Positions 54,577-63,343 of a DNA stretch of 64,000 bases are shown one piece after another. The DNA is taken from positions 2,790,001 through 2,854,000 of the forward strand of contig NZ_CP128187.1 of assembly GCF_035207705.1 (NCBI RefSeq), read 5' to 3'. The DNA is from Maribacter sp. BPC-D8. GTDB taxonomy: Bacteria; Bacteroidota; Bacteroidia; Flavobacteriales; Flavobacteriaceae. Below the pieces are notes generated by a model, which saw nothing but the letters and a program-made list of their open reading frames with translations, did not search any database and was not told the DNA's origin. The position numbers and the translations under genes were made by a program. Within the stretch, counting starts at the first letter, position 1. The number at the start of each line of letters is the position of its first letter.

Positions 54577-55257
54577 ATGGATTACGGAAAAGAATTCAAG
54601 AATTTCGCTATAAACGATCAAGGCATTAGCAGCACTTACTACGACTCTATAATGAGCAGCATGTACCCAACGAACATGACGCCTAACATTATTGAAGAGC
54701 GTTCTATGAATATTGTTGCAATGGACGTTTACTCACGTTTAATGATGGACCGCATCATTTTCATGGGCACAGGTATTAATGACCAAGTAGCCAATATTAT
54801 TCAAGCACAACTATTGTTTTTAGCAAGTGTTGACGCTAAAAAAGATATTCAAATTTATATTAACTCACCAGGTGGCAGTGTATATGCAGGTTTAGGTATT
54901 TATGATACTATGCAGTTCATTACGCCAGATGTTGCTACTATCTGTACTGGTATGGCAGCTTCTATGGGTGCAGTACTTTTATGCGCAGGTGAAAAAGGAA
55001 AACGTAGTGGTCTTCAACACTCTCGTGTTATGATTCACCAACCAATGGGCGGTGCACAAGGTCAAGCTAGTGATATTGAAATTACAGCTAGAGAGATATT
55101 GAAGTTAAAAGAAGAACTATATCAAATCATAGCAGAACACTCTAGTACTGATATTGAGAAAGTTCGTGAAGATAGTGACCGTGATTACTGGATGAAAGCT
55201 GATGAAGCTCTTAAATACGGTATGATTGATGAAATATTGGTAAGGGAGAAGAAGTAA
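54577..55257 (+). CDS. clpP: ATP-dependent Clp protease proteolytic subunit
   Basis: 226 residues. The catalytic Ser129 is in GMAASMGAVLL and His154 in VMIHQPMGGAQGQ; INSPGGSVYAGLGIYDTMQF is also characteristic. The N-terminal 30 residues (MDYGKEFKNFAINDQGISS) are longer than in Escherichia coli and are a usual processed leader in this group. It forms tetradecameric rings that degrade proteins fed by ClpX or ClpC. The clpX gene follows 87 bp downstream on the same strand. Confidence 0.97.
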   Translation: MDYGKEFKNFAINDQGISSTYYDSIMSSMYPTNMTPNIIEERSMNIVAMDVYSRLMMDRIIFMGTGINDQVANIIQAQLLFLASVDAKKDIQIYINSPGGSVYAGLGIYDTMQFITPDVATICTGMAASMGAVLLCAGEKGKRSGLQHSRVMIHQPMGGAQGQASDIEITAREILKLKEELYQIIAEHSSTDIEKVREDSDRDYWMKADEALKYGMIDEILVREKK

Positions 55258-55344
55258 ATCCGACTAATTGAATCAAATAAATTAATGAATTTTAAACCAA
55301 AAACGATTTTTGATCGTTAAGGAATAGAATAGAGAAGATAGATA

Positions 55345-56580
55345 ATGGCAAAGGAAAATTTAGAGTGTTCATTTTGCGGTAGAAAAAAGCCAGAAACCAA
55401 TTTATTGATTGCTGGGTTAGATGCGCATATTTGTGATCGCTGTATTGAGCAAGCTCACGGTATTGTTGCCGAAGAGTCAAAACAGACAAAGACCAACGAT
55501 CTTTCTTCTGAACTTGTTTTAAAGAAACCTCAAGAAATTAAGGAATTTTTAGACACTTTTATTATAGGACAAGAGCGTACCAAAAAAGTAATGTCTGTTG
55601 CGGTTTACAATCACTACAAAAGGTTATTACAACCTTCATCAGCAGAAGATGATATAGAGATTCAAAAAAGTAACATTATTATGGTAGGGCAAACCGGTAC
55701 CGGTAAGACCCTTATGGCTAAGACCATTGCCAAATTACTTAATGTACCATTAGCGATTGTTGATGCTACTGTATTAACAGAAGCTGGTTATGTTGGTGAA
55801 GATGTAGAAAGTATTCTTACCCGTCTTTTACAAGCGGCAGATTACAATCTTGAAAAAGCTGAAAGAGGTATTGTTTTTATTGATGAAATTGATAAAATTG
55901 CTCGTAAGGGTGATAACCCTTCAATTACAAGAGATGTATCTGGAGAAGGTGTACAACAAGGACTTCTAAAATTATTGGAAGGTACTGTAGTAAACGTTCC
56001 ACCAAAAGGAGGAAGAAAGCACCCAGACCAGAAATTTATTGAAGTTAATACAGAAAATATCTTATTTATTGCCGGCGGAGCTTTTGACGGTATTGAGCGT
56101 GCTATTACAAAACGTTTGAATATGCAAGCTGTTGGGTATAGCGCTTCTAAATCTGATAATTTTTTAGATGACAGCAATTTATTGCAATACATCATACCTA
56201 GAGATTTGAAAGATTTTGGACTTATACCTGAGATTATTGGTAGACTTCCTGTTTTAACACATATGAATCCGTTAGACAAGAAGACATTAAGAGCTATCTT
56301 AACCGAACCTAAGAATGCGATTATAAAACAATACGAGAAGTTGTTTGCAATGGATGACATTACTTTCACCATTACAGATCAAGCTTTAGATTATATTGTA
56401 GAAAAAGCAATCGAGTATAAACTTGGAGCAAGAGGATTAAGATCTTTATGCGAAGCTATTTTTACTGACGCAATGTTCGAGATGCCAAGTACTGGTGACA
56501 CAAAATTCAAAGTCACAAAACCATATGCCGAAGAAATGCTATCTCACGATACCATTAAAAAACTAAAGGCAGTTTCATAA
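55345..56580 (+). CDS. clpX: ATP-dependent Clp protease ATP-binding subunit ClpX
   Basis: 411 residues. An N-terminal zinc domain has Cys8, 11, 30 and 33. The AAA+ core has Walker [11 protein letters not shown], Walker [13 protein letters not shown], sensor and pore regions, and the GYVGEDVE loop. It unfolds tagged substrates and threads them into ClpP. It ends in front of an unusually long palindrome that probably terminates both it and the convergent gene. Confidence 0.97.
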   Translation: MAKENLECSFCGRKKPETNLLIAGLDAHICDRCIEQAHGIVAEESKQTKTNDLSSELVLKKPQEIKEFLDTFIIGQERTKKVMSVAVYNHYKRLLQPSSAEDDIEIQKSNIIMVGQTGTGKTLMAKTIAKLLNVPLAIVDATVLTEAGYVGEDVESILTRLLQAADYNLEKAERGIVFIDEIDKIARKGDNPSITRDVSGEGVQQGLLKLLEGTVVNVPPKGGRKHPDQKFIEVNTENILFIAGGAFDGIERAITKRLNMQAVGYSASKSDNFLDDSNLLQYIIPRDLKDFGLIPEIIGRLPVLTHMNPLDKKTLRAILTEPKNAIIKQYEKLFAMDDITFTITDQALDYIVEKAIEYKLGARGLRSLCEAIFTDAMFEMPSTGDTKFKVTKPYAEEMLSHDTIKKLKAVS

Positions 56581-56590
56581 TACTTTATCA

Positions 56591-56650
56591 AAATATTGAA
56601 TATAAAAAAAGCGAAGATTTAAATCTTCGCTTTTTTTATATTCAATATTT
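56591..56650. terminator. 60-bp perfect palindrome, probable bidirectional terminator
   Basis: The two 30-base halves (56591-56620 and 56621-56650) are exact reverse complements without a spacer, centred on GATTTAAATC. The core GCGAAGATTTAAATCTTCGC is flanked by seven A and seven T. It begins 10 bp after the clpX stop and ends 9 bp before the stop of the convergent gene. Hairpin formation in RNA would terminate in both directions. Confidence 0.9.
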
Positions 56651-56659
56651 ATATTATTT

Positions 56660-57217
56660 TCAAACCACTTTTTTAATCTGTGGTGTAATTTGCGTTACTT
56701 CTTGTAATAGATCCATACATACTTTTTGAATGATTTTCTCATCTGTATATAATGTATGTCCGTAATTAGGTAATACTTCCATATCAACCCCTAAATTACT
56801 TCCCCATTCTTCACTTGGCTTAAATGCATCGTTAGCACCGTACACCAAATTAAAAGGCACATTAGGCTTATCATTCGTTCTACGAATTCTTGTAGGCGAA
56901 ACACCGTATAAAGACTTAACAGGCAAACCTTTCTTAGCAGCTTCCCAAACTATGGTAGCCCCAGTACTAAAAGCAAGGTAATAGCAAGCTTCTGTTTCTT
57001 TTTTCAATAAATGTGCAGCAGCAGTATCTGTACCACCTTCTATAAAAGCATTATGTACGTTCTCTTCTGTTTGAATGAGAATATCTAAATTAGCCAGTTG
57101 TTGACTATCATAAAAAGTTATATCAAAATACTGTTGTAGATACCCTAAGTATGAAGTAATCCATAGTCCTTTCTTAGCACCCCACATATCGGAAACGATC
57201 ACTAATTTGTCTGCCAT
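56660..57217 (-). CDS. Small alpha/beta hydrolase-like protein
   Basis: 185 residues, no signal peptide. It starts KLVIVSDMWGAKKGLWITSY, a strand and oxyanion-like loop, and has LAFSTGATIVWEA at the nucleophile position; the elbow reads FSTGA rather than GxSxG. NLVYGANDAFKPSEEWG could hold the acid, and PNYGHTLYTDEK the catalytic His. It is a short alpha/beta hydrolase without a lid. The substrate is unknown. It is convergent with clpX and shares its palindromic terminator; a 255-bp AT-rich gap separates it from the GH3 gene, in which I see no gene. Confidence 0.7.
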   Translation of the reverse strand: MADKLVIVSDMWGAKKGLWITSYLGYLQQYFDITFYDSQQLANLDILIQTEENVHNAFIEGGTDTAAAHLLKKETEACYYLAFSTGATIVWEAAKKGLPVKSLYGVSPTRIRRTNDKPNVPFNLVYGANDAFKPSEEWGSNLGVDMEVLPNYGHTLYTDEKIIQKVCMDLLQEVTQITPQIKKVV

Positions 57218-57472
57218 AATAATAGTATTTATAGTTTTGGTTAAGTTTTACTTCTGCAAGTTGAAATAATAACTGCACTTACAACCATTTAATTGTTTAC
57301 ACGCTTAAAAATATCGATGTAGTCCATTTTATCGTAAATAAGTAAGACAAAAAACAACTACAACTTTGATGTAAGGCAAAAACTACATTAATTAAGACAA
57401 ATGTATAACTACTACTAAGGATATATAAAAGTTTGTTGTGATTAGGCTAATAATTAGTGTGAATAGAGTTAT

Positions 57473-58987
57473 TTACTTGTTCATTCGCAAAAGCTCTTCT
57501 AAATAATCTCTCTTATTTGACAATCTCGGAATTTTATGCTGACCACCAAGCTTGTCATTTGACTTTAGCCAATCATAAAATAAGTTCTTACGTGCAATGT
57601 GTACTAATGGCGCGTTTAGGGTAATATTATTTAATCTTTTAGCTTCATAATCTGAGTTGAGAGATTTTAATGCGTTATCAAATATTTCTACAAATGCACT
57701 AAAATCTTGTGGCAAGGTTCTAAACTCCATAATCCATTCGTGGGCACCTTTTTCTTTACCCTCCATAAAGACGGGTCCGGCAGTATAATCCATTATTTCG
57801 GCTTCCGTTTTTGAACACGCGATCTTTAAAGCTTCTTCAGCGTTCTCTATAATAAGCTCTTCTCCAAATACATTTATATGATGCTTTGTTCGACCTGTTA
57901 CTTTAATTCTATATGGACTTTTAGACGTAAACCGAACCGTATCTCCAATTTTATACCTCCACAATCCTGAGTTCGTAGTAATGATTATAGCATAATTTTT
58001 ACCTAACTCCACACTCCACAAGGGTATTGCCTCTTCACTAAAAGTACCATAAACATCCATCGGAATAAATTCATAGAAAATGCCATAGTCTAACATCAAT
58101 AACAAATCATCAGCTCCGTTTCTATCTTGAATAGCAAAGAAGCCTTCAGATGCATTATAGATTTCGTAGTATCTAAAATTACTATTCGGAAGTATTTTTT
58201 TGTACTGCTCTTTGTAAGGGTTAAAGTTTACACCTCCGTGAAAGTATACCTCTAAGTTTTCCCAAACTTGAAAGAGATGCTCTTTACCCGTTTCTTCAAG
58301 TACTTTATTCAATAATACCAACATCCAAGAAGGCACACCGGCCAAACTCGTAACATTCTCTTGAACACTTTCGTGAATGATAGCCATAAGCTTACTCTCC
58401 CACTCACTCATTAACGAAACCTTATTACTAGGCGTACTACTGTACTCTGCCCACAATGGCATGTTATCAATCAAAATAGCAGATAAATCTCCAAATAACG
58501 AGCCATTATCCTCATAGAGCTCTTTACTACCACCTAGTCGCAAACTCTTTCCTGTAAAAAGCTGTGAGTTTTCGTTGTTATTTAAATAAAGGCACAATAA
58601 ATCTTTACTAGACTTGTAATGACAATCTTCTAATGCCTCGCCACTAACAGGTATAAATTTACTTTTGGCGTCTGTTGTACCACTACTTTTCGCAAACAAT
58701 TTTACTTTGGTAGGCCAAAACAGATTTTGCTCACCTCTTCTAGTACGTTCTATAATTGGTTGAATTTCTTCATAAGAAACTATAGGTAAACGTTCTTTAA
58801 AATCATTGTACGATTTAATCGACTCAAAATCATAGGTTCTACCAACCTCTGTATCTTCTGCAAATTCAAGCAATTGAAGTAAAACCTCTTCTTGAACCTC
58901 ATCAGGATACTTTAAAAAAAGCTCGATTTGATGGTAACGTTTTTTTAGCAACCAAGAGGCAATTGAATTAAATAGGGTAATTGGCAT
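57473..58987 (-). CDS. GH3 family protein (auxin-responsive GH3-like adenylating enzyme)
   Basis: 504 residues. Adenylation-type motifs of the GH3 family are present: FAKSSGTTDAKSKFIPVSG (ATP P-loop), YEIYNASEGFFAIQD (YxASE) and LWRYKIGDTVRFTS, then KVTGRTKHHINVFGEELI. Plant GH3 enzymes join amino acids to jasmonate or auxin; bacterial members are of unknown substrate but are very common in Bacteroidota. No signal peptide is seen. It is divergent from the DUF2797 gene, 78 bp apart. Confidence 0.92.
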   Translation of the reverse strand: MPITLFNSIASWLLKKRYHQIELFLKYPDEVQEEVLLQLLEFAEDTEVGRTYDFESIKSYNDFKERLPIVSYEEIQPIIERTRRGEQNLFWPTKVKLFAKSSGTTDAKSKFIPVSGEALEDCHYKSSKDLLCLYLNNNENSQLFTGKSLRLGGSKELYEDNGSLFGDLSAILIDNMPLWAEYSSTPSNKVSLMSEWESKLMAIIHESVQENVTSLAGVPSWMLVLLNKVLEETGKEHLFQVWENLEVYFHGGVNFNPYKEQYKKILPNSNFRYYEIYNASEGFFAIQDRNGADDLLLMLDYGIFYEFIPMDVYGTFSEEAIPLWSVELGKNYAIIITTNSGLWRYKIGDTVRFTSKSPYRIKVTGRTKHHINVFGEELIIENAEEALKIACSKTEAEIMDYTAGPVFMEGKEKGAHEWIMEFRTLPQDFSAFVEIFDNALKSLNSDYEAKRLNNITLNAPLVHIARKNLFYDWLKSNDKLGGQHKIPRLSNKRDYLEELLRMNK

Positions 58988-58994
58988 TTATAGG

Positions 58995-59002
58995 TATCTT
59001 TG
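58995..59002 (+). promoter_or_regulatory. Putative -7 element for the DUF2797 gene
   Basis: TATCTTTG is an exact TAnnTTTG match 63 bp upstream of the start at 59066, in the gap between the divergent GH3 and DUF2797 genes. No TTG is found at standard spacing. Confidence 0.4.
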
Positions 59003-59065
59003 TATTGTTAAAAATAGCGCATCTAGCTATCATTTTCAAATGATAATTCAATAAGCAAGATTTAA

Positions 59066-59860
59066 ATGCAATACGAGGGAGTACTTAGAAAAATGCAGAC
59101 AGAAATAGGAAGTCCGATTCAATATTATATGTTGTTCGAATCTGACTTTTTGAATGTAAATCAAATTCTGGATAAAACATTAAAAATAGAATTCATTAAG
59201 CATCAATGTCTAAATTGTGGCAATGACCGCCCCATTTACAGACAAGGTTTTTGCAAAACATGTTTTTTTGAAATACCATCTGCAGGAGATTGGATTATGA
59301 GACCCGAGTTAAGCAAAGCGCATTTAGATCAAGAAGACCGAGATTTAGCATATGAGAAAAAGGTGCAATTGCAACCACATATTGTATACTTAGCCAATTC
59401 TAGCAATGTAAAAGTCGGTGTAACCAGAAAAGGACAAATACCAACACGTTGGATTGACCAAGGCGCTCATGAAGCTATTGAAATCGTAGAAGTACCAAAC
59501 AGATATTTAGCCGGCATAACTGAAGTTGCCCTAAAAGACCATGTCGGTGATAAAACAAATTGGCGCACTATGCTTACTAATACAGTTGTCGATGAAAATC
59601 TTCAAGAATGGCGCGATAAGCTAAAGCAATATATACCTGAAGAGGCACTACCCTATTTTTTAGATTCTAATGAAGAAACTGAATTAGAATTTCCGGTACT
59701 ACAGTATCCGACCAAAGTAAAAAGTTTGAACCTAACTAAAACACCAACTTTTAAGGGTAAATTAAAAGGTATTAAAGGTCAATACCTCATCTTTGAAGAC
59801 AACACCGTTTTCAATGTAAGAGGCAGCGAAGGTTATTACGTAGGCTTAACTATTAGTTAG
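59066..59860 (+). CDS. DUF2797 family protein
   Basis: 264 residues, cytosolic. A zinc-ribbon-like site has Cys48, 51, 63 and 66 (HQCLNCGNDRPIYRQGFCKTC, shown here split after RPIYRQ). The central part, PHIVYLANSSNVKVGVTRKG and IPTRWIDQGAHEAIEIVEVP, is reminiscent of a GIY-YIG nuclease-like fold: YLANS... KVGVT, then RWIDQGA. This is the DUF2797 pattern; the function is unknown. Its stop overlaps the convergent AsmA-like gene by 8 bp. Confidence 0.85.
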   Translation: MQYEGVLRKMQTEIGSPIQYYMLFESDFLNVNQILDKTLKIEFIKHQCLNCGNDRPIYRQGFCKTCFFEIPSAGDWIMRPELSKAHLDQEDRDLAYEKKVQLQPHIVYLANSSNVKVGVTRKGQIPTRWIDQGAHEAIEIVEVPNRYLAGITEVALKDHVGDKTNWRTMLTNTVVDENLQEWRDKLKQYIPEEALPYFLDSNEETELEFPVLQYPTKVKSLNLTKTPTFKGKLKGIKGQYLIFEDNTVFNVRGSEGYYVGLTIS

Positions 59861-62591
59861 TACTATCTTTTTTCTTTTTACCGAATAAGCCACCTAAGAT
59901 ATCTTTTGCCTTTTCTTTTACAGCTTCTTCTGTTTTAACAGGAGTAGAATCTTTCTTAATAGATTTGGTAGTGGCAGTATCTTTCTTAGTAGATAAGATT
60001 CCGCCTAGAATATCTTTAGCAGCTGTTTTAGTGTCATTCGTTTTTTGGCTGGTAGAATCTGTCGTTGTTTTATTTCCACTAATTAAACCACCAATTAAAT
60101 CTTTCGCCTTATCGGTACCTTTAGCTATAAGCTTTTGTTTTTCAACCTCAATAAGCTTTGAAGTTAATTGCTTAACACCAGAACTCATATCTGTGGTAAC
60201 CTTAGGACTATTATAAAGACCACCAATGTTAGCGACAACAGGTATCGTTAAATCAGCCAAAGAAGGATCATCTATTTTAGCAATCAACTTTGTAATATTC
60301 GAACCTAAATATTTTGCAGGCACTTGTAAAGTAGCTTTGTAATTCAATTTTTGATCAAACGAATGGCTACCATCAACATTTATGGCAATATCCTTATAGT
60401 TTAAAGTAAAAGGTTTTACAACCACGATACCATCTTTAAAAGATAACGAGGTTTTCAAGTCTTTTAAATTAAGCTGTTTTAAATCAATAAAATTTAAGTT
60501 AGAAACTAATGAATTTAATACAGGTGCCTCTTCTGTATTAACTTCTTCTGTCATTAAATCAGCAAACATCTCACCGGTTAATGACAATAAATTTGGCATT
60601 AAATCATCGGTTAAATTACCTGATAGAGAAATGTCTGAGGTTAATTTACCTTTCAACATTTTCGCAATTGGCGCTATAGCTTTAAACAAATCAACAGAAG
60701 CAAATGTTTCTTGAATACCAAGTTGATTTAAATCTAATTTCATATTGAAAGTAGGCGTCTCATTCTTTGTAGACACATCGCCATTAAAGCCGATTTTACC
60801 ACCAAACATACCTGCAGTCATATTACTTAGCGTAGCAGTTTCATCTTTTATCTTCAAAACTCCTTTTACATCACTTAACACAATATCATCATACAATACT
60901 TTTTTAGCATCTGCATTAATGGTCGCATCTAAAAAAGATGGAATCTTAATTTTTTCTTCTTGTACCGCGCCACCAGAAGTGGACTTACTCTCATTTGTAG
61001 TTGTAGGCGCTTCTACCTCAGCAACCATAAAATCGCTTAAAGCAAAAGAATTAGATTTCAGGTTAAAATTACCCTCAACTTTTTCATCATTAAACATAAA
61101 CCCTAACAAATTGTTTATAGTACCTGTAGCATCAAAATCTGTGGTACCTGTTGTACCATTTAATTGATTTAAAGTGACAGTCTTAGGATTGAAAGTTAAA
61201 CTAGCTGCATTGAATTTTACAGGGTTTGCCAACTCTTCTGAATTGTATTCAAAATTGGTTACACTTAAATCACCCGTAGTACTTGTTTTTTCATATTGTT
61301 CTTTCTCTACAGACTGCATATCAAAAGCTGTAGTAATATCTAGCTTCAACAACCCTTTTAAATCATACTCTGCAGGTACTGGGTAAGCTTTCGAAATATT
61401 AGCCAAGTTCATAGCACCGTCAATATGCGCTTTAACTTTCGTATTACCCATTAACTCTGTTATGTGTGATGTAAGATTGAATTTATCTTCATCTATCATA
61501 AAAGAAGCTTTATTTACATCAACATAAGTATCTTCTACAATACCCGTTTTATTATTCAATTGAATATCAAAGAATACATTACTTACCGCTTTTGGTAAAT
61601 CTGGATACTTAAATGATGCATTATCCGATTTTAAATCAACATGAAATTTAGGAATATGTGTTTCATCAACAATACCATTAAAATTACCGTTAACTGCAAA
61701 GTCACCTGTAGTAGTAACATTTTCAATGTCTTTAGAATAAACCTCTGGTATCAGCCCTAAAAAGTTTTTAAAATCTGAAGACGGAGTCTTGAATGTCAAA
61801 TCAATTTCTTGACTGGTCTCATTTAATTTAATAAAACCATCAAACACTAATGGCAACTGATTGATTAACGCCTCATTCTTCAAAAAAGAATATTTGCTCT
61901 CATTTAAATCGATACCAACAAGTGCATCTAGCTTAATCGTGTTTCTATTCAAGTAATTAACACTATCCATTTCCAAGGATATAAGAGCATCTGTATGCGT
62001 ATCTAGCTCAGAAGTAGCCAAAGACAAATCTCCGGTTCCTTTATGCTGAAAATTATCTAATTTAAAGGTTATACCCGTTGAATTATCGGTGTAATAAATT
62101 CTAGTATTGGTTATTTCATAAGATTGTAAGTCTAAATTAAAACCATCGGTTGAGCTAGATTCTTCATCAGCCGCAGTTGGCTCTGAAGGTTTTGCAATAT
62201 CATAGTTGGCATTTTCTTCTTTATCAACGACAACATTAATGAATGCGCCATCTAAATTGATATTATTAATAGCTATAGCATCACCCTCGCTTTTAAACAA
62301 TTGCATAATACCCATGGTTAAGTCTAAGTTTTTAGCCTTAAATAAGGTGTCTCCCTCAAAAGGAGCTTTATTTAATAGCACAACATCTTTAAACTCCACT
62401 TCTGCGTTCGGAAAACTACTGACCAAACTTAAATTAGCTTCAGAAAAATCTAATGTGGCATTAACATTCTGATTGACATTACTTTTTATAATCTCTCCTA
62501 TTTTAGCTTCTAAGAAGAAAGGAGCCGCAATTAAAACTATAATAATCAAGACTAATAATACCCCTACAATTTTTAATATTTTCTTACCCAT
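59853..62591 (-). CDS. AsmA-like envelope protein
   Basis: 912 residues. A single N-terminal membrane helix (ILKIVGVLLVLIIIVLIAAPF) leads into a long periplasmic part made of beta repeats, beginning KIGEIIKSNVNQNVNATLDF and including VEFKDVVLLNKAPFEGD, typical of the AsmA/TamB/YhdP family that bridges the envelope and moves phospholipid to the outer membrane. The last 85 residues are a low-complexity linker with three copies of an AKDxxGG motif (828-912). Function here is inferred from the family. It overlaps the DUF2797 gene end. Confidence 0.85.
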   Translation of the reverse strand: MGKKILKIVGVLLVLIIIVLIAAPFFLEAKIGEIIKSNVNQNVNATLDFSEANLSLVSSFPNAEVEFKDVVLLNKAPFEGDTLFKAKNLDLTMGIMQLFKSEGDAIAINNINLDGAFINVVVDKEENANYDIAKPSEPTAADEESSSTDGFNLDLQSYEITNTRIYYTDNSTGITFKLDNFQHKGTGDLSLATSELDTHTDALISLEMDSVNYLNRNTIKLDALVGIDLNESKYSFLKNEALINQLPLVFDGFIKLNETSQEIDLTFKTPSSDFKNFLGLIPEVYSKDIENVTTTGDFAVNGNFNGIVDETHIPKFHVDLKSDNASFKYPDLPKAVSNVFFDIQLNNKTGIVEDTYVDVNKASFMIDEDKFNLTSHITELMGNTKVKAHIDGAMNLANISKAYPVPAEYDLKGLLKLDITTAFDMQSVEKEQYEKTSTTGDLSVTNFEYNSEELANPVKFNAASLTFNPKTVTLNQLNGTTGTTDFDATGTINNLLGFMFNDEKVEGNFNLKSNSFALSDFMVAEVEAPTTTNESKSTSGGAVQEEKIKIPSFLDATINADAKKVLYDDIVLSDVKGVLKIKDETATLSNMTAGMFGGKIGFNGDVSTKNETPTFNMKLDLNQLGIQETFASVDLFKAIAPIAKMLKGKLTSDISLSGNLTDDLMPNLLSLTGEMFADLMTEEVNTEEAPVLNSLVSNLNFIDLKQLNLKDLKTSLSFKDGIVVVKPFTLNYKDIAINVDGSHSFDQKLNYKATLQVPAKYLGSNITKLIAKIDDPSLADLTIPVVANIGGLYNSPKVTTDMSSGVKQLTSKLIEVEKQKLIAKGTDKAKDLIGGLISGNKTTTDSTSQKTNDTKTAAKDILGGILSTKKDTATTKSIKKDSTPVKTEEAVKEKAKDILGGLFGKKKKDSTN

Positions 62592-62623
62592 AGTATACTT
62601 TTATACTGTATTGTTTACTGTTG

Positions 62624-63340
62624 TTAATCTAACACATCTAAGTCCAATTCTTCATTTGGCTTTAGATTAAAACGTTTTCTCATAATATATACGAAGAAAT
62701 AGAGAAAAGGGGTGTCTATAAATGCTATAAAAATCTTAAAAATAAATCCGCTTACTACGAGACCGAAAAAAAGCTCCCACGGTAATACTTTGAAGACACA
62801 TAACAACCCCACAACGGTAAACGTGTCGAGAAATTGTGATAAGAATGTCGAAAAATTATTACGTAACCATAAATACTTGCCTTTGGTCAATTTTTTCCAG
62901 AAATGATAAATAGCCACATCTACATACTGCGCTAGCAAATATGCAATCATAGAAGCTAAAACAGCTATTGGCGACAGTGCAAAAACTTGCTTAAACGTTT
63001 CATCGTTTAAAGGTGATGAAGAAATTGCCGGAGCAGCTTCTGCCAACAATATAATACCCATAGAAAAGAAAGATGCAAAAATACCGGCGGTGACAATCTG
63101 GTTTGCCATTTTTCTACCATATATTTCTGAGATAAGATCTGTTATTAGAAAAGTTATGGGATAAGGTAAAATACCTACGGACACTTCAAAAAGTGAAACC
63201 CCAAAAACGGTGAAATCCCCGAAGGGATTCCAATAAAAGAACTTTTGAAATATAAGGTTAGAAACCACTAAAGAAGTGATAAATAAAGCCCCTAAATACA
63301 GATAAATACGCTGAGCTAATTTTCTATCTTTTAAGGTCAT
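62624..63340 (-). CDS. Queuosine precursor transporter (YhhQ/QPTR)
   Basis: 238 residues with six to seven hydrophobic helices. VGILPYPITFLITDLISEIY followed by GRKMANQIV is the family signature, in particular the TDLISEIYG element; LAQYVDVAIYHFWKKLTKG and LSQFLDTFTVV are also conserved. The protein imports a queuosine precursor used in tRNA modification. It lies 4 bp upstream of sppA in the transcript order, so the two are likely one operon. Confidence 0.92.
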   Translation of the reverse strand: MTLKDRKLAQRIYLYLGALFITSLVVSNLIFQKFFYWNPFGDFTVFGVSLFEVSVGILPYPITFLITDLISEIYGRKMANQIVTAGIFASFFSMGIILLAEAAPAISSSPLNDETFKQVFALSPIAVLASMIAYLLAQYVDVAIYHFWKKLTKGKYLWLRNNFSTFLSQFLDTFTVVGLLCVFKVLPWELFFGLVVSGFIFKIFIAFIDTPFLYFFVYIMRKRFNLKPNEELDLDVLD

Positions 63341-63343
63341 ATA

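Noticed and set aside
55302..55318. AACGAT-TTTTG-ATCGTT hairpin before clpX as a terminator
   Set aside because: Only 6 bp, AT-rich and with no T-run; clpP and clpX are normally co-expressed, so a terminator is not supported.
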